A DNA stretch of 64,000 nucleotides, taken from contig NZ_JABJXS010000009.1 in NCBI RefSeq assembly GCF_013155275.1, positions 62,001 through 126,000 of the forward strand. The letters run 5' to 3'. The stretch comes from Brenneria sp. hezel4-2-4. Its GTDB lineage: Bacteria; Pseudomonadota; Gammaproteobacteria; Enterobacterales; Enterobacteriaceae. Within the stretch, counting starts at the first letter, position 1. Every line of letters begins with the position of its first letter. The position numbers were made by a program, and so were the translations under genes. This document shows positions 29,403 through 42,419 of the stretch, piece by piece. The notes beneath the pieces are model-generated. The model saw nothing but the letters and a program-made list of their open reading frames with translations. It ran no database searches and was not told the DNA's origin.

Positions 29403-29702
29403 AAGATCATCGTGTTGCGTGAGTTATGGGATGATAGTAGAGGCTTAAGTCTGACGAGGCAACGATTAAACCTGAATGAGAACTATCTTACTCTTGGCCT
29501 GACGGCCGATTTCCCGGTCTGGTTGCGGGTGTTTGTTGACCGCGATAGTTTTGCCGATCTGACTTTAGACCCTGGCGCGAGGCCGGTCGGATAACGGTGC
29601 GGGTGCTGACCGCCTGGACATGGCGCGTGCCGCAAAAGTGGCAAGGTGAAGTAAAATGTTATTTACTGGCGTGATAGGCGCTTAACCCAGGTAATAAATG
29701 TT
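29403..29702. other. Divergent region between ygiM and ygiF
   Basis: 300 bp. A short open frame exists (29412-29594) but has no ribosome site or familiar sequence, and I do not call it. AGGTAATAAATGTT lies just before the ygiF start. Confidence 0.5.
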
Positions 29703-31037
29703 ATGAGTGAAGAAATTGAACTGAAATTTATTGTTCATCCTGGCGGTGTTGATTCGCTGCTCAAACAGTTAACGGACTGGCAGAGCGAGTACAGCTACTC
29801 CGAACATCTGCGTGCGCAGCGGCTGACCAGTATCTACTATGAGACGGCGGATAACTTTCTGCGTCGAAATGGCATCGGTCTGCGGATCCGCGGTGAGAAT
29901 GAGCGCTATGAAATGACGGCGAAAACCGCCGGTAAAGTGGTCGGCGGGCTGCATCAGCATCCGGAATATAATCTGGCGCTGGAAAAAGCGGAGTTGGATC
30001 TGGGGTTGTTACCCGCGGATATCTGGCCTGAAAACTGCGATGTCGCCGCGCTCCAGCGGTCGCTCAAGCCGCTGTTCAGCACGGATTTTACCCGTGAAAA
30101 GTGGGTGGTCACTTATCATCAAAGCGTGATTGAAGTTGCCCTCGATCGTGGTGAAATCCGCGCCGGCGATCTCAATGAGCCGCTGTGTGAGCTGGAGATG
30201 GAGCTTAAGCTGGGACATCCTTCGGATCTGCTGGAGCTGGCGCGGGAGATTGCCGGATTTGGGGGCCTGCGTCAGGGTAGCCTCAGCAAAGCCGCCCGCG
30301 GATATCATCTGGCGAAAGGCAACCCGCCGCGCGAATGTCGGCCTGTCGGCATCCTGAGGCTGGAGCCTAAAACCAATATCGATCAGGCGATAGGCGCCGC
30401 GCTGGAGTTCGCGCTGAGTCATTGGCAATACCATGAAGAGCTTTGGGTGGGCGGCAATGCCGATGCCCGCAACGCGCTGCCCCAGGCTGGCGCGTTGATG
30501 CGCGAGATGTTGGTTTTGGTCGGCGGCGTGGTGTCGCGTAAGGTGACCACGATTTTCCGCGCCGCGCTCGCCAATCTGGAGGCCATGGTTGAAGGGCCGG
30601 GGGAGGCGGAAACCCTTTGCTACCGCGTGGAGTATCTGCAAAGTAAGCTGGTGCTTACTTCCTGGTTGATTGAAGCGGGATGGCGTGACTATATGGATAA
30701 TAAAGATCGCATCAAGTTACAAGGTTCTTATAAACGCTTTGCCGATATCATGCTGGGCCGCAGTTCCGCCGATCTGAGAAGCACATTCAACAATACCCTG
30801 AGCGAAGTGCAATACACGCAGCAACTGCCCCGTTTACAGCGCAATATTTGCGCCTTTCAGCTGTTATCCGGCGCTTATCCGACCGAACAGGTAGACGCGT
30901 ATATCGGACGCTGGCGGGCGCTAATTCAGGCTATTGAGCAATTGGCCGTCGATCACACGCCGTCCCCCTATCTGGAAAGTTGCCGTAAACAGGCGTTGGC
31001 CCAGCCGCCGTTCTGGTTGCACAGCGCCGGGAATTAA
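29703..31037 (+). CDS. ygiF: Inorganic triphosphatase YgiF (CYTH-CHAD)
   Basis: 444 aa. N-terminal CYTH domain (1-200) begins with the signature [10 protein letters not shown] and contains the acidic and basic tunnel residues ([40 protein letters not shown]). The C-terminal CHAD domain (about 220-440) is helical and His/Arg-rich. E. coli YgiF hydrolyses tripolyphosphate. Placed upstream of glnE as in E. coli, 53 bp apart, probably cotranscribed. Confidence 0.94.
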   Translation: MSEEIELKFIVHPGGVDSLLKQLTDWQSEYSYSEHLRAQRLTSIYYETADNFLRRNGIGLRIRGENERYEMTAKTAGKVVGGLHQHPEYNLALEKAELDLGLLPADIWPENCDVAALQRSLKPLFSTDFTREKWVVTYHQSVIEVALDRGEIRAGDLNEPLCELEMELKLGHPSDLLELAREIAGFGGLRQGSLSKAARGYHLAKGNPPRECRPVGILRLEPKTNIDQAIGAALEFALSHWQYHEELWVGGNADARNALPQAGALMREMLVLVGGVVSRKVTTIFRAALANLEAMVEGPGEAETLCYRVEYLQSKLVLTSWLIEAGWRDYMDNKDRIKLQGSYKRFADIMLGRSSADLRSTFNNTLSEVQYTQQLPRLQRNICAFQLLSGAYPTEQVDAYIGRWRALIQAIEQLAVDHTPSPYLESCRKQALAQPPFWLHSAGN

Positions 31038-31090
31038 TCGTTAACCGCGTTCACCCGCCGTTGACGGCGGGTGGCAGATCAAGGATCCCC

Positions 31091-33943
31091 ATGTCGATAC
31101 GTCCTTTGTCGTCTTTACCTCCCTTATTGGCGGAGCAGTCTCAGCAGGTTTTATTGCGTATGCGGGAAACCATCGCCGACGTCGATCCCGTAGCCGAGAG
31201 CGATGTTGCCGTATTGGCGTTAAGCGATTTTGTCAGTGATGCGCTGACGCGTTATCCCGACTGGCGGCGGGAGCTTCACCGGCAACCGCCGCAGCCGGAA
31301 GAGTGGCGACATTATCCCGACTGGCTGAACACGGCGTTGATTGGGATTGAGGACGAAACGGCGCTAATGAAAGCGCTGCGGCAATTTCGCCGTCGGCTAT
31401 TGGTGAGGATCGCCTGGTCGCAGACATTGCGGACCAGCACCACGGAACAGACGTTGCGACAGCTGAGCGAACTGGCGGAAACGTTGATTATCGCCGCGCG
31501 CGACTGGTTGTATCAGGCTTGCTGCCGGGAGTGGGGCACGCCGGTCAATGCGCAGGGAACAGCCCAACCGCTGTTGATTCTGGGAATGGGGAAGCTGGGC
31601 GGCGGCGAACTGAATTTTTCCTCTGATATTGACCTGATTTTCGTCTACCCGGAGAGCGGTCAGACGCAGGGCGGGCGGCGCGAGCTGGATAATGCGCAGT
31701 TTTTTACCCGTTTGGGCCAGCGGCTGATTAAAGTGCTGGATCAGCCCACGGTCGATGGCTTTGTGTATCGCGTCGATATGCGTTTGCGCCCGTTTGGCGA
31801 CAGCGGCCCGCTGGTGCTGAGCTTCGCCGCCATGGAGGATTATTATCAGGAGCAGGGAAGGGACTGGGAACGCTATGCAATGGTAAAAGCCCGCCTGCTG
31901 GGGGGGATGGACGATAGCTACAGCCAGGAACTGCGCAGGACTCTGCGGCCCTTTGTTTTCCGCCGCTATATTGATTTCAGCGTGATTCAGTCGCTGCGCA
32001 ACATGAAGGGCATGATTGCCCGGGAAGTCCGGCGGCGGGATTTACGCAACAATATCAAGTTGGGCGCCGGCGGCATTCGTGAAATCGAATTTATCACCCA
32101 GGTTTTCCAACTTATACGCGGCGGCCGCGAGCCGGGACTACAAGAGAGATCGCTGCTGCCCGCGCTGCATCATATCGGGGCGCTGGGATTACTGGCGCCG
32201 CCCCAGGTTATCGAACTTGCTGAGGCATACCGCTTTCTGCGCCGCCTGGAAAATCTTTTACAGGCGATTGCCGATGAGCAAACGCAAACCTTGCCCGACG
32301 ATGAACTGAACCAGCAGCGGCTGGCCTGGGGCATGGGATTTGACGACTGGGCAAGATTGCAACAGGCGCTATTGCAACACACGTTGTCGGTACGCCGCGT
32401 GTTTGATGATTTGATCGGCGATGATGCGCCGGACGGCGACGATATTCCCGAACACGGCAGCTACTGTAGTCTGTGGCATGACCGGCTGGATGAGGCCGAT
32501 CTGGCGTTGTTGACGCCGCATCTGACGGAAGCCGTGCGGGAGAAGTTGCTGCGTACGGTCGTTGACTTTCATCAGGATGTGGCGAAACGCACTATCGGTC
32601 CGCGGGGGCGTGACGTGCTCGATCAATTGATGCCTAATCTACTGGCGGAGGTGTGCGCCCGACAGGACGCCGATACCCTTTTATCGCGCCTGACGCCGCT
32701 GCTGTTGGGTATTGTGACCCGCACCACCTACCTGGAACTGCTGCTGGAATCGCGGCCGGCGCTGGCGCAACTGGTTCGGCTGTGTGCGGCTTCGCCGATG
32801 GTGGCCGGTCAGCTGGCGCGTTATCCGTTGCTGCTTGACGAACTGCTCGACTCCTCCACTTTGTATCAGCCGACCGCGCCGGAAGCCTATGCCGATGAAC
32901 TGCGTCAGTACCTGATGCGGGTGCCGGAAGAGGATGAGGAGCAGCAACTGGAAGCGGTGCGCCAGTTCAAGCAGGCGCAACTGTTGCGTATCGCCGCCGG
33001 GGACATCGCCGGCGTCTTGCCGGTAATGAAAGTGAGCGATCACTTAACCTATCTGGCCGAAGCGATTATTGCGGCGGTGGTGCAGCAGGCCTGGGGGTTG
33101 ATGGTCGCCCGTTACGGTCAGCCGGCGCATTTGCAGCAGCGCGAGGGCCGTGGTTTTGCGGTCATCGCCTACGGCAAGCTGGGCGGTTGGGAGTTGGGCT
33201 ACGGCTCCGATCTGGATCTGGTTTTCCTGCTGGATTGTCCGCCCGATGTGATGACGGACGGCGAGCGCAGCATCGACGGCCGCCAGTTTTACCTGCGGCT
33301 GGCCCAGCGGGTGATGCATCTGTTCAGCACCCGCACCTCATCGGGCATTTTGTATGAGGTGGATGCGCGCTTACGCCCGTCGGGGGCGGCTGGGATGCTG
33401 GTCAGCACCGTGGAGGCCTTTGACGACTATCAGCGTAACGAAGCCTGGACCTGGGAACATCAGGCGCTGGTGCGGGCGCGCATGGTGTACGGCGAGAGCG
33501 GGGTACAGCGGCAGTTTGAGGCCATTCGCCGCGCCATTCTCTGCCGCGAACGCGATGCGGAGCAGTTGAAAACCGAGGTGCGCGAAATGCGTGAGAAAAT
33601 GCGGCAGCATTTGGCGAACAAAGACAAAGCGCTGTTCGATCTGAAAACCGACGCCGGCGGGATCACCGATATTGAGTTTATCGTCCAGTATCTGGTGCTG
33701 CGCTATGCTTCACAAGAAGCGCGCCTGACTCGCTGGTCGGATAACGTGCGGATACTGGAGATGATGGCGCAGTACGGCGTGATGGAGGAAAGCGAGGCCG
33801 ACGCTCTCAAGCTGGCTTACGTCACGCTGCGCAATGAGCTGCATCATCTGGCGTTGCAGGAGATATCCGGCCGGGTGAGTCAGGACAAGTTTACCGCTGA
33901 ACGTCAGCAGGTTCTGCTGAGCTGGAACCGGTGGTTGGGTTGA
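31091..33943 (+). CDS. glnE: Bifunctional glutamine synthetase adenylyltransferase/deadenylase
   Basis: 950 aa from ATG 31091 ([16 protein letters not shown]), close to the 946-aa E. coli enzyme; the open frame begins 30 bases earlier without a ribosome site. There are two nucleotidyltransferase domains in opposite halves: [23 protein letters not shown] (deadenylylase) and [23 protein letters not shown] (adenylylase), each with the D-x-D metal pair, plus helical linkers. Controls nitrogen assimilation by reversible AMP attachment to glutamine synthetase under PII signals. Confidence 0.96.
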   Translation: MSIRPLSSLPPLLAEQSQQVLLRMRETIADVDPVAESDVAVLALSDFVSDALTRYPDWRRELHRQPPQPEEWRHYPDWLNTALIGIEDETALMKALRQFRRRLLVRIAWSQTLRTSTTEQTLRQLSELAETLIIAARDWLYQACCREWGTPVNAQGTAQPLLILGMGKLGGGELNFSSDIDLIFVYPESGQTQGGRRELDNAQFFTRLGQRLIKVLDQPTVDGFVYRVDMRLRPFGDSGPLVLSFAAMEDYYQEQGRDWERYAMVKARLLGGMDDSYSQELRRTLRPFVFRRYIDFSVIQSLRNMKGMIAREVRRRDLRNNIKLGAGGIREIEFITQVFQLIRGGREPGLQERSLLPALHHIGALGLLAPPQVIELAEAYRFLRRLENLLQAIADEQTQTLPDDELNQQRLAWGMGFDDWARLQQALLQHTLSVRRVFDDLIGDDAPDGDDIPEHGSYCSLWHDRLDEADLALLTPHLTEAVREKLLRTVVDFHQDVAKRTIGPRGRDVLDQLMPNLLAEVCARQDADTLLSRLTPLLLGIVTRTTYLELLLESRPALAQLVRLCAASPMVAGQLARYPLLLDELLDSSTLYQPTAPEAYADELRQYLMRVPEEDEEQQLEAVRQFKQAQLLRIAAGDIAGVLPVMKVSDHLTYLAEAIIAAVVQQAWGLMVARYGQPAHLQQREGRGFAVIAYGKLGGWELGYGSDLDLVFLLDCPPDVMTDGERSIDGRQFYLRLAQRVMHLFSTRTSSGILYEVDARLRPSGAAGMLVSTVEAFDDYQRNEAWTWEHQALVRARMVYGESGVQRQFEAIRRAILCRERDAEQLKTEVREMREKMRQHLANKDKALFDLKTDAGGITDIEFIVQYLVLRYASQEARLTRWSDNVRILEMMAQYGVMEESEADALKLAYVTLRNELHHLALQEISGRVSQDKFTAERQQVLLSWNRWLG

Positions 33944-33952
33944 GAGAAGCCT

Positions 33953-33984
33953 CGCATTCCGTTCAACTGGAATGCGCTTTTTAA
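33953..33984 (+). terminator. Terminator after glnE
   Basis: CGCATTCC-8 nt-GGAATGCG followed by CTTTTTAA, ten bases after the glnE stop. Implies hldE has its own promoter in the remaining 60 bp or receives readthrough. Confidence 0.8.
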
Positions 33985-34046
33985 TAGCAATAATCCGGCC
34001 TGTGATATTATTGCGCGCATTATGCGAAATAAGCCTGGAGTATGGA

Positions 34047-35480
34047 ATGAAAGTTACGCTGCCTGATTTCCGCCGTGCGGGGGTGTTAGTGGTTGGGGAT
34101 GTCATGCTGGATCGTTACTGGTATGGGCCAACCAGCCGTATTTCACCGGAGGCGCCGGTGCCGGTGGTCAAGGTGGACACGATTGAGGAACGCCCGGGCG
34201 GTGCGGCGAACGTGGCGATGAATATCGCCTCTCTGGGGGCGGGTTCGCGGCTGGTCGGCCTGACCGGGATCGATGACGCCGCCCGCGCCCTGAGCGCCAA
34301 ACTTAACGAAGTCAATGTGAAGTGCGATTTCGTTTCGGTGCCGACGCACCCGACGATTACTAAGTTGCGGGTGTTATCCCGCAACCAGCAACTGATCCGG
34401 CTGGATTTTGAAGAGGGCTTTGAAGGCGTCGATCCACAGCCGATGGTCGAGCGTATCCAGCAGGCGTTGCCGAATATTGGCGCGTTGGTACTGTCCGATT
34501 ACGCGAAAGGGGCGCTTACCCACGTACAAACCATGATCCAGACGGCGAAAGCGGCGGGCGTGCCGGTATTGATCGATCCCAAAGGGACGGATTTTTCCCG
34601 CTATCACGGCGCGACCCTGCTGACGCCCAACCTGTCGGAGTTCGAGGCCGTCGCCGGGCGCTGCAAAAATGAAGATGAGCTGGTGTCCCGCGGTATGCAA
34701 CTGGTGGCCGATTATGCGCTATCCGCTCTGTTGATTACCCGCTCCGAGCAGGGAATGACGCTGTTGCAACCGGGTAAGGCGCCGTTGAATTTACCGACGC
34801 AGGCGCAGGAAGTGTATGACGTGACCGGGGCCGGCGATACGGTTATCGGCGTACTGGCGGCGGCGCTGGCCGCCGGCAATTCGCTGGAAGAAGCCTGTTT
34901 TCTGGCCAACGCCGCCGCTGGCGTGGTGGTGGGAAAGCTGGGGACATCGACGGTAACGCCGATCGAACTGGAAAACGCCATTCGCGGCCGCTCTGACACC
35001 GGGTTTGGCGTGATGAGCGAAGCGCAGTTGAAAGAAGCGGTGGCGCTGGCGCGCCAGCGCGGCGAAAAAATCGTTATGACCAACGGCTGTTTCGATATTC
35101 TGCATGCCGGGCATGTTTCCTATCTTTCGAATGCCCGTAAGCTTGGCGATCGCCTGATTGTGGCGGTGAACAGCGATGCTTCAACCAAGCGCCTGAAAGG
35201 GCCGACCCGGCCGGTTAATCCGTTAGCGCAGCGCATGATTGTGCTGGGGGCGCTGGAAGCCGTCGACTGGGTGGTGCCGTTTGAAGAAGATACGCCGCAG
35301 CGCCTGATTGCCGAGGTGTTGCCGGATATTCTGGTAAAAGGCGGCGATTATCAGCCGCATGAAATCGCCGGCAGCGAAGAAGTGTGGGCCAACGGCGGCG
35401 AAGTCAAAGTGCTGAATTTTGAAGACGGCTGCTCCACAACCAATATTATTAATACGATTAAGGCCGGGCAGGCTGAATAA
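34047..35480 (+). CDS. hldE: Bifunctional heptose 7-phosphate kinase/heptose 1-phosphate adenylyltransferase
   Basis: 477 aa from ATG 34047, equal in length to E. coli HldE; upstream in-frame codons lie in the terminator. The N-terminal PfkB kinase domain (1-318) has [17 protein letters not shown] and [15 protein letters not shown]. The C-terminal nucleotidyltransferase (about 344-477) has [16 protein letters not shown], the HxGH motif. Makes ADP-activated heptose for the lipopolysaccharide inner core. glnE-hldE adjacency is as in E. coli, but the genes after it are not. Confidence 0.96.
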   Translation: MKVTLPDFRRAGVLVVGDVMLDRYWYGPTSRISPEAPVPVVKVDTIEERPGGAANVAMNIASLGAGSRLVGLTGIDDAARALSAKLNEVNVKCDFVSVPTHPTITKLRVLSRNQQLIRLDFEEGFEGVDPQPMVERIQQALPNIGALVLSDYAKGALTHVQTMIQTAKAAGVPVLIDPKGTDFSRYHGATLLTPNLSEFEAVAGRCKNEDELVSRGMQLVADYALSALLITRSEQGMTLLQPGKAPLNLPTQAQEVYDVTGAGDTVIGVLAAALAAGNSLEEACFLANAAAGVVVGKLGTSTVTPIELENAIRGRSDTGFGVMSEAQLKEAVALARQRGEKIVMTNGCFDILHAGHVSYLSNARKLGDRLIVAVNSDASTKRLKGPTRPVNPLAQRMIVLGALEAVDWVVPFEEDTPQRLIAEVLPDILVKGGDYQPHEIAGSEEVWANGGEVKVLNFEDGCSTTNIINTIKAGQAE

Positions 35481-37550
<2,070 letters not shown>

Positions 37551-37554
37551 GCCG

Positions 37555-37779
37555 GTGGAAAAAGAAGATCTGATTGAGATCGCCAATATGCCGATGCCGT
37601 TTGGTAAATATCAGGGGCGTGCGCTGATCGATTTGCCGGAAGAGTATCTGCTGTGGTTTGCCCGTAAAGGGGAGTTTCCCAACGGGCGACTGGGGGAACT
37701 GATGCAAATGACGTTGGCGATCAAGATAGAAGGTCTGCAAGGGCTGGTTAAGCCGTTGAAAAAAAATAATAAGGCATGA
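37555..37779 (+). CDS. ypeB: DUF3820 protein YpeB
   Basis: 74 aa from GTG 37555, four bases after the ligA stop, with GGGAGAG upstream. Matches the DUF3820 core MPFGKYQGRALIDLPEEYLLWFARKGEFPNG. The same gene follows ligA in E. coli, so the two have stayed together in this different location. Function is unknown; no catalytic motif is recognisable. Its stop codon forms part of the terminator stem. Confidence 0.9.
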   Translation: MEKEDLIEIANMPMPFGKYQGRALIDLPEEYLLWFARKGEFPNGRLGELMQMTLAIKIEGLQGLVKPLKKNNKA

Positions 37780-37800
37780 TTGTTACCTCATGCCTTGTTT
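37771..37800 (+). terminator. Terminator overlapping the ypeB stop codon
   Basis: AAGGCATGA-8 nt-TCATGCCTT followed by GTTTAT. The ypeB TGA is the end of the left arm. May serve the convergent flxA-like gene as well. Confidence 0.7.
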
Positions 37801-37811
37801 ATCGTTCGAAT

Positions 37812-38165
37812 TTAGATGTAAACATTAATCTGGTTTTCTTCCGTCGGGCGATTAACGCCGTCGGCTTTAATGCCAGTACTGGTGCTTGTGGTATTTGTTT
37901 CATCTACGGTTTGCTGTGCTTGTACGTCTTGTTGGGCTTGAGCAGCCTCAAGCTGGGCTATCTGCGCCTGAATGGCTTCAATTTGTGCCTGTAGCATTTG
38001 ACTCTCTGTTTCAATCTCTTCTGCGCTACCGGAAGAGTTTAATACATTTGTCAATTTCTCTGTCAGTTTTTCAAGTTGTTGAGTTAATTTATTTATTTTT
38101 TGCGTGTAGTTTTCACTGCTGGTCGATGAACTACTCACCGATGAAATTGCGCTTATACCTGACAT
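37812..38165 (-). CDS. FlxA-like coiled-coil protein
   Basis: 117 aa from ATG 38165-38163; AGGAGG six bases upstream selects this start over the longer open frame. Ser-rich N-terminus (SGISAISSVSSSSTSSENY), a coiled coil about 20-90 (INKLTQQLEKLTEKLTNVL; EAIQAQIAQLEAAQAQQ) and a low-complexity tail. It resembles the FlxA family, which in E. coli is expressed with flagellar class 3 genes and has unknown function. A candidate FliA promoter lies upstream, and a chemoreceptor gene follows upstream in the same orientation. Confidence 0.7.
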   Translation of the reverse strand: MSGISAISSVSSSSTSSENYTQKINKLTQQLEKLTEKLTNVLNSSGSAEEIETESQMLQAQIEAIQAQIAQLEAAQAQQDVQAQQTVDETNTTSTSTGIKADGVNRPTEENQINVYI

Positions 38166-38209
38166 TTTTCCTCCTGATAAATGTGCACAAACAAAGTTGT
38201 GCTCATTTA

Positions 38210-38237
38210 TTATCGTCCTGTTATTCTTTTTCCTTGA
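38210..38237 (-). promoter_or_regulatory. Candidate sigma28 (FliA) promoter of the flxA-like gene
   Basis: Minus strand TCAAGGAA (38237-38230), 12-bp gap, GACGATAA (38217-38210), the latter one mismatch from GCCGATAA. The -35 match is partial and spacing one base long. Confidence 0.45.
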
Positions 38238-38313
38238 AAGAATTTTGATATTAAAAGCCAACTATACTGTTAAGTTAGTTATGTCATATGTAACTAAATG
38301 TGTCTTATGCGGA

Positions 38314-39849
38314 TTAACTTCCATAAACATTAATGGCGCTATTTAGGCGCATAGCCTGATGATTCAGCCTTTCCGCCGCTTCCGTTGACTGTGCGACCAT
38401 ATCCGTATTTCGTTGCGTCATTTCTTCAATCTGCGCAATGGAGGTGTTGATTAACCCCAGCGCGGAGGTTTGTTCGCGGGTGGCATGGCTGATCTCTTTG
38501 ATCATGGCGGAAACGTGCTGCACTTCATGCACAATATCGCTGATATGTTTGCCTGCATTTTCCACCATATGGCCGCCTGATTTGACGCTTGCCACGTTGG
38601 CGTCAATCAGCGTTTTGATCTCTTTCGCGGCAGAAGCGGAATGCTGCGCCAGATTGCGGACTTCGGCCGCCACGACGGCAAATCCTTTGCCCTGAACGCC
38701 GGCGCGGGCCGCTTCAACGGCGGCATTCAAGGCGAGTATGTTGGTCTGGAAGGCAATGCTGTCGATTACGCCGATAATATCGACAATTTTATTACTGGCT
38801 TCGGAAATGGAATCCATCATGTCGATGGTTTCCTTCATGATCTCCCCGCCTTTTACGGCGGTGCGGCTGGCGGTTTCCGCCAGTTGCGTTGCCTGGCCGG
38901 CGGTTTCAGAGCTTTGCTGAACCGCGGCGGTAATTTGCTCAATGGCCGCGGCGGTCTGCTGTAGGTTGGCGGAAGTTTCCTCGGTGCGGGTATTCAGCGC
39001 GAGATTGTTTTCGGCCAGCCTGTGACTGACGTCGGTCATGCCCTGAACTTGCGTACCGACATCATCGACCAGAGAATGCAGGTTGAGTCCGAACTGGTTG
39101 ATGGCCCGCAGCAGCAGGCCGATTTCATCAACCCGGTTCAGGTGTACCGACTTTCCTTTCCGACCGGAAACGATATGTTGCGCCTGTTTCAGGATCATGT
39201 TCAGCGGCTGGGCAATCTGCCGTTGTAGAAAGCGATCAAGCAGAAAGATTAAGGGGAGCGTAAGGATAAGCAGCCAAAGCGGGCTGATGCCGCCGAGAGA
39301 AAGTAATAGGGGAACAATTCCCGCCATCAGGATTGCCAGGCGCAAGCGCCAGCGAACGGGCAGTTTCTGTAATATCGACAGCGGGGAAAATAGGCCGGTT
39401 CGAATCACCAATCCTTTGTAAAACCGCCGGCTCCCGGCCTGCTTTTTCCTCACTGCTTCATACAGCGGCTCCGCGGCTTTAATTTCATCGGCGCTTGGCG
39501 TATTACGCACGGAAATATAACCGGTGAGTTGATTTTGATGGTACACCGGCGTGACGTTGGCGCGCACCCAGTAATGATCGCCGTTGTTACGTCTGTTTTT
39601 TACCAGTCCGGTCCAACTGTCGCCTTGTTGTAAGGTAAACCACATATCGGCAAAGGCTTCAACGGGCATATCCGGGTGGCGTACAATATTGTGCGGTTGA
39701 TGAATTAATTCATCCTCGGAAAAACCGCTGACGTTGATGAATGCGGAGTTGGCATAAGTGATATGGCTGTGAACATCTGTTGTGGACATTAATGTCGTGT
39801 CCATGTCTAACAGATACTCCTGCTGTGTGACAGGTGTATTTAATCTCAT
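38314..39849 (-). CDS. PAS-containing methyl-accepting chemotaxis protein (Aer-like)
   Basis: 511 aa. N-terminal PAS domain (about 15-120: [58 protein letters not shown]), a hydrophobic hairpin (about 168-208) inserting into the inner membrane, HAMP, and the chemoreceptor signalling domain with the conserved tip ([36 protein letters not shown]). There is no periplasmic domain, so it senses from inside, probably redox or energy state by a bound flavin as in Aer. No C-terminal NWETF-type tether. Reported ligands cannot be inferred. Confidence 0.92.
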   Translation of the reverse strand: MRLNTPVTQQEYLLDMDTTLMSTTDVHSHITYANSAFINVSGFSEDELIHQPHNIVRHPDMPVEAFADMWFTLQQGDSWTGLVKNRRNNGDHYWVRANVTPVYHQNQLTGYISVRNTPSADEIKAAEPLYEAVRKKQAGSRRFYKGLVIRTGLFSPLSILQKLPVRWRLRLAILMAGIVPLLLSLGGISPLWLLILTLPLIFLLDRFLQRQIAQPLNMILKQAQHIVSGRKGKSVHLNRVDEIGLLLRAINQFGLNLHSLVDDVGTQVQGMTDVSHRLAENNLALNTRTEETSANLQQTAAAIEQITAAVQQSSETAGQATQLAETASRTAVKGGEIMKETIDMMDSISEASNKIVDIIGVIDSIAFQTNILALNAAVEAARAGVQGKGFAVVAAEVRNLAQHSASAAKEIKTLIDANVASVKSGGHMVENAGKHISDIVHEVQHVSAMIKEISHATREQTSALGLINTSIAQIEEMTQRNTDMVAQSTEAAERLNHQAMRLNSAINVYGS

Positions 39850-40325
39850 CAGAAACCCCGGTAACTTTTATTGCTGTTAATGTATTCAATTAGATACGCT
39901 GATTTTTTTTGGGGGCCATATGCTATTGGCTTTTATTGGATAAGTAATAATAAACGATAAGCTTTTCTTTTTGAGAATCATTTACCGAATACAATTACCC
40001 GGTTATCAGCTTGTATGAATTTATGATGATGAGGTTCCTGCTGTCAATTGATTCATTTTATTATAAATAAATCATTGGTGGGAGATGATTATTCAAGGCG
40101 GTGGTTTTAAATGATAAACCTATTCAACAAAACGGTAAATAATGATATTTACCCGGATAGTCAAATACATTGGTTTTGTTAAATTTTATTGGGCGGTTAT
40201 TTAAGTTTCTGGTATGGAATGTTGCTGATTGTGGTTTCTTTCTACTTTTCGGCCCGTGTTTTTAAAGGGAGGTATTTATTAAATTGATCTCCAGTCAAAA
40301 ACCAGTTTTTTACTTAATAAATAGA
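39850..40325. other. AT-rich gene-free region between the chemoreceptor and garD
   Basis: About 480 bp, strongly AT-rich, no credible open frame, no obvious RNA structure. It includes the chemoreceptor promoter; I see no clear FliA site there. Confidence 0.5.
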
Positions 40326-40349
40326 ATGGCCAGAATCGATTCTGGCCAT
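40326..40349 (-). terminator. Perfect palindrome after garD
   Basis: ATGGCCAGAATC/GATTCTGGCCAT, 12-bp arms, 19 bases past the garD stop; on the minus strand followed by the T-rich TCTATTTATT. Confidence 0.65.
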
Positions 40350-40368
40350 AGCAACAGTAAGACGTCAA

Positions 40369-41934
40369 TCAGGTTACCGGCGCCGGGTTAAAGACGGCCA
40401 ATTGGTTGTGAAGCCCCCATTGGTCGGACCAGGTTTTCTTCCTGCCGCTGGCGATGTCCAGAATGAAGTGGAAAAGTTGCCAGCCAACGTCTTCAATCGT
40501 CGCATCGCCTGTCGCGATGGTTCCGGCGTCAATATCCATAAGATCGTACCAGCGATTTGCCAGCACCGTGCGGGTCGCCATTTTGATGACGGGAACGGCC
40601 AGTAAGCCATAGGGTGTGCCGCGACCGGTGGTAAATACCTGTACGGTGATGCCGGAAGCCAGTTGCTGCGTACCGCAAACAAAGTCGCTGGCCGGCGTTG
40701 CCGCATAAATCAGGCCGCGTCTGGTGGGGCGCTGCCCCGGCGACAGCACTTCGACAATGGCGCTGGTGCCTGATTTTGCAATAGAGCCCAGCGCTTTTTC
40801 CACCACGTTGGCCAGGCCGCCCTTTTTGTTGCCGGGCGAGGGATTGGCGCTGCGGTCAGTCTGGCCGTTATCAAGGTAGCTGTCGTACCAGGCCATCTCT
40901 TCCAGCAGCCGTTTGCCGACCTCTTGGTTAATGGCCCGCGGCGTCAGCAAATGAATGGCGTCACGCACTTCGGTCACTTCTGAAAACATCACGGTGGCGC
41001 CGCAACGTACCAGCAGATCGGATGCATAGCCGACCGCCGGGTTCGCCGTCACGCCGGAAAAGGCGTCGCTGCCGCCGCATTGCATACCAACCACCAGCTC
41101 GGAGGCGGGACAGGTTTCACGCCGACGTTTGTTCAACTGTTGCAGATGCCGATCGGCCATGGTCAGAATATCATCCACCATTGACTTAAAGCCGACGTGA
41201 TGCTCATCCTGCAAACGTACAATGCTGCTGTCATCCAGCGAGATAGCTTGTACATCCGGCGTGCCTTCCAACAGGCGTTCCGGCTGTAATTTTTCACAAC
41301 CCAGGCCGACAACCAGCACTTCGCCGCCAAAGTTGGGATTTCGCGCCAGATTATGGATGGTGCGTATCGGCACTACCGCCGCCGGGGCATTGATGGCGAC
41401 GCCGCAGCCATAGAGATGATTAAGCGCTACGACGCCGTCGACGTTCGGATAGCGAGGCAGTAAATCCCGTTCGATGATTTTAACCACATAGTCAACCACA
41501 CCGGCGACGCAATGTACGCTGGTGGTAATGCCGAGCAGGTTTTTCGTGCCGACGCTGCCGTCCGCATTGCGATAACCCTCAAACGTATACCCCTCCAGCG
41601 GGGGGAGATCGGCCGGGACTTTGGTGGCCAACGGCAAGGTTTCCAGCGCCGGGGCTTGGGGTAATTCCACCAGCGATTCATCAATCCAACTGCCCTGAGG
41701 GATATCCCTTAAGGCATAACCGATGATTTCGCCATAGCGAATAATGGGGCCGGATTTGGCAATATTGACCAGGGCGACTTTGTGCCCCTGAGGGATATGC
41801 TCAATTAATGTTAATCCAGTATCAAATTGGGTGCCGGCGCGTAAGCCATTGTCATTAACAATGATTGCAACATTATCGTCATCATGGACTTTAATGTAAA
41901 ATGCCTGCACGGAATTCTGTTTGTTCTGTGACAT
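40369..41934 (-). CDS. garD: Galactarate dehydratase
   Basis: 521 aa, UxaA/GarD family, near the 523 aa of E. coli GarD. N-terminal SAF-like domain ([24 protein letters not shown]), then the dehydratase with [77 protein letters not shown] and a C-terminal [17 protein letters not shown]. Iron-dependent dehydration of galactarate to 5-keto-4-deoxy-D-glucarate. Divergent from garP-L-R-K, which carry out the next steps. No cdaR regulator gene is in this window. Confidence 0.96.
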   Translation of the reverse strand: MSQNKQNSVQAFYIKVHDDDNVAIIVNDNGLRAGTQFDTGLTLIEHIPQGHKVALVNIAKSGPIIRYGEIIGYALRDIPQGSWIDESLVELPQAPALETLPLATKVPADLPPLEGYTFEGYRNADGSVGTKNLLGITTSVHCVAGVVDYVVKIIERDLLPRYPNVDGVVALNHLYGCGVAINAPAAVVPIRTIHNLARNPNFGGEVLVVGLGCEKLQPERLLEGTPDVQAISLDDSSIVRLQDEHHVGFKSMVDDILTMADRHLQQLNKRRRETCPASELVVGMQCGGSDAFSGVTANPAVGYASDLLVRCGATVMFSEVTEVRDAIHLLTPRAINQEVGKRLLEEMAWYDSYLDNGQTDRSANPSPGNKKGGLANVVEKALGSIAKSGTSAIVEVLSPGQRPTRRGLIYAATPASDFVCGTQQLASGITVQVFTTGRGTPYGLLAVPVIKMATRTVLANRWYDLMDIDAGTIATGDATIEDVGWQLFHFILDIASGRKKTWSDQWGLHNQLAVFNPAPVT

Positions 41935-42104
41935 AATGTCTCCAGTTAATATTTATTCAGAAAACCAGGAAATTCTCGTCTTTTTAGTATGGGTAATCCA
42001 CGTTTTACCAACATGATATCTGATTATTGTATCGCGCCGCATTGTGCAATTGAATAATCTTCGCCGGTTATAATATGGAATAATCAGGCGAATTGCCTAC
42101 TCTC

Positions 42105-42120
42105 TGTGATCTCACTCACT
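42105..42120. promoter_or_regulatory. CRP-site match 1, garD/garP region
   Basis: TGTGA-TCTCAC-TCACT: nine of ten consensus positions (TGTGA-N6-TCACA). Confidence 0.6.
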
Positions 42121-42155
42121 TTTTATATGCCGCCACTATGGATGGAAAAGAATAG

Positions 42156-42171
42156 TGTGATATTAATCGCA
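42156..42171. promoter_or_regulatory. CRP-site match 2, garD/garP region
   Basis: TGTGA-TATTAA-TCGCA: nine of ten consensus positions, centred 51 bp from match 1, about five helical turns. Confidence 0.55.
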
Positions 42172-42419
42172 ACTTCATGTGCATAACGCAAGAAATAACG
42201 CTAATTTCTCATGAATTATTGTGCATTTTAACAATGCTATTCTGTGGCGTCATTTTTATACTGATTGCGAATTGTCATGCTCGTGGCGAAATCTGCTAAT
42301 GAATGTTTTTATTTAACATGATTTGCGTCTGAAAATTAAAATAACTCAAATTATCAATGAAAAATATCACTTTAGCGTGTTTGAGTTAACATACTAATAA
42401 CGATAGAGAAGGGGTGTTT

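Larger units (their letters stand above)
41935..42419. other. Divergent garD/garP regulatory region
   Basis: 485 bp, AT-rich, no gene. Contains the two CRP-site matches listed separately and the garP ribosome site AGAAGGGG (42407-42414). Confidence 0.6.

Noticed and set aside
29412-29594. 60-codon frame between ygiM and ygiF
   Set aside because: No start signal or family; likely chance in the divergent promoter region.
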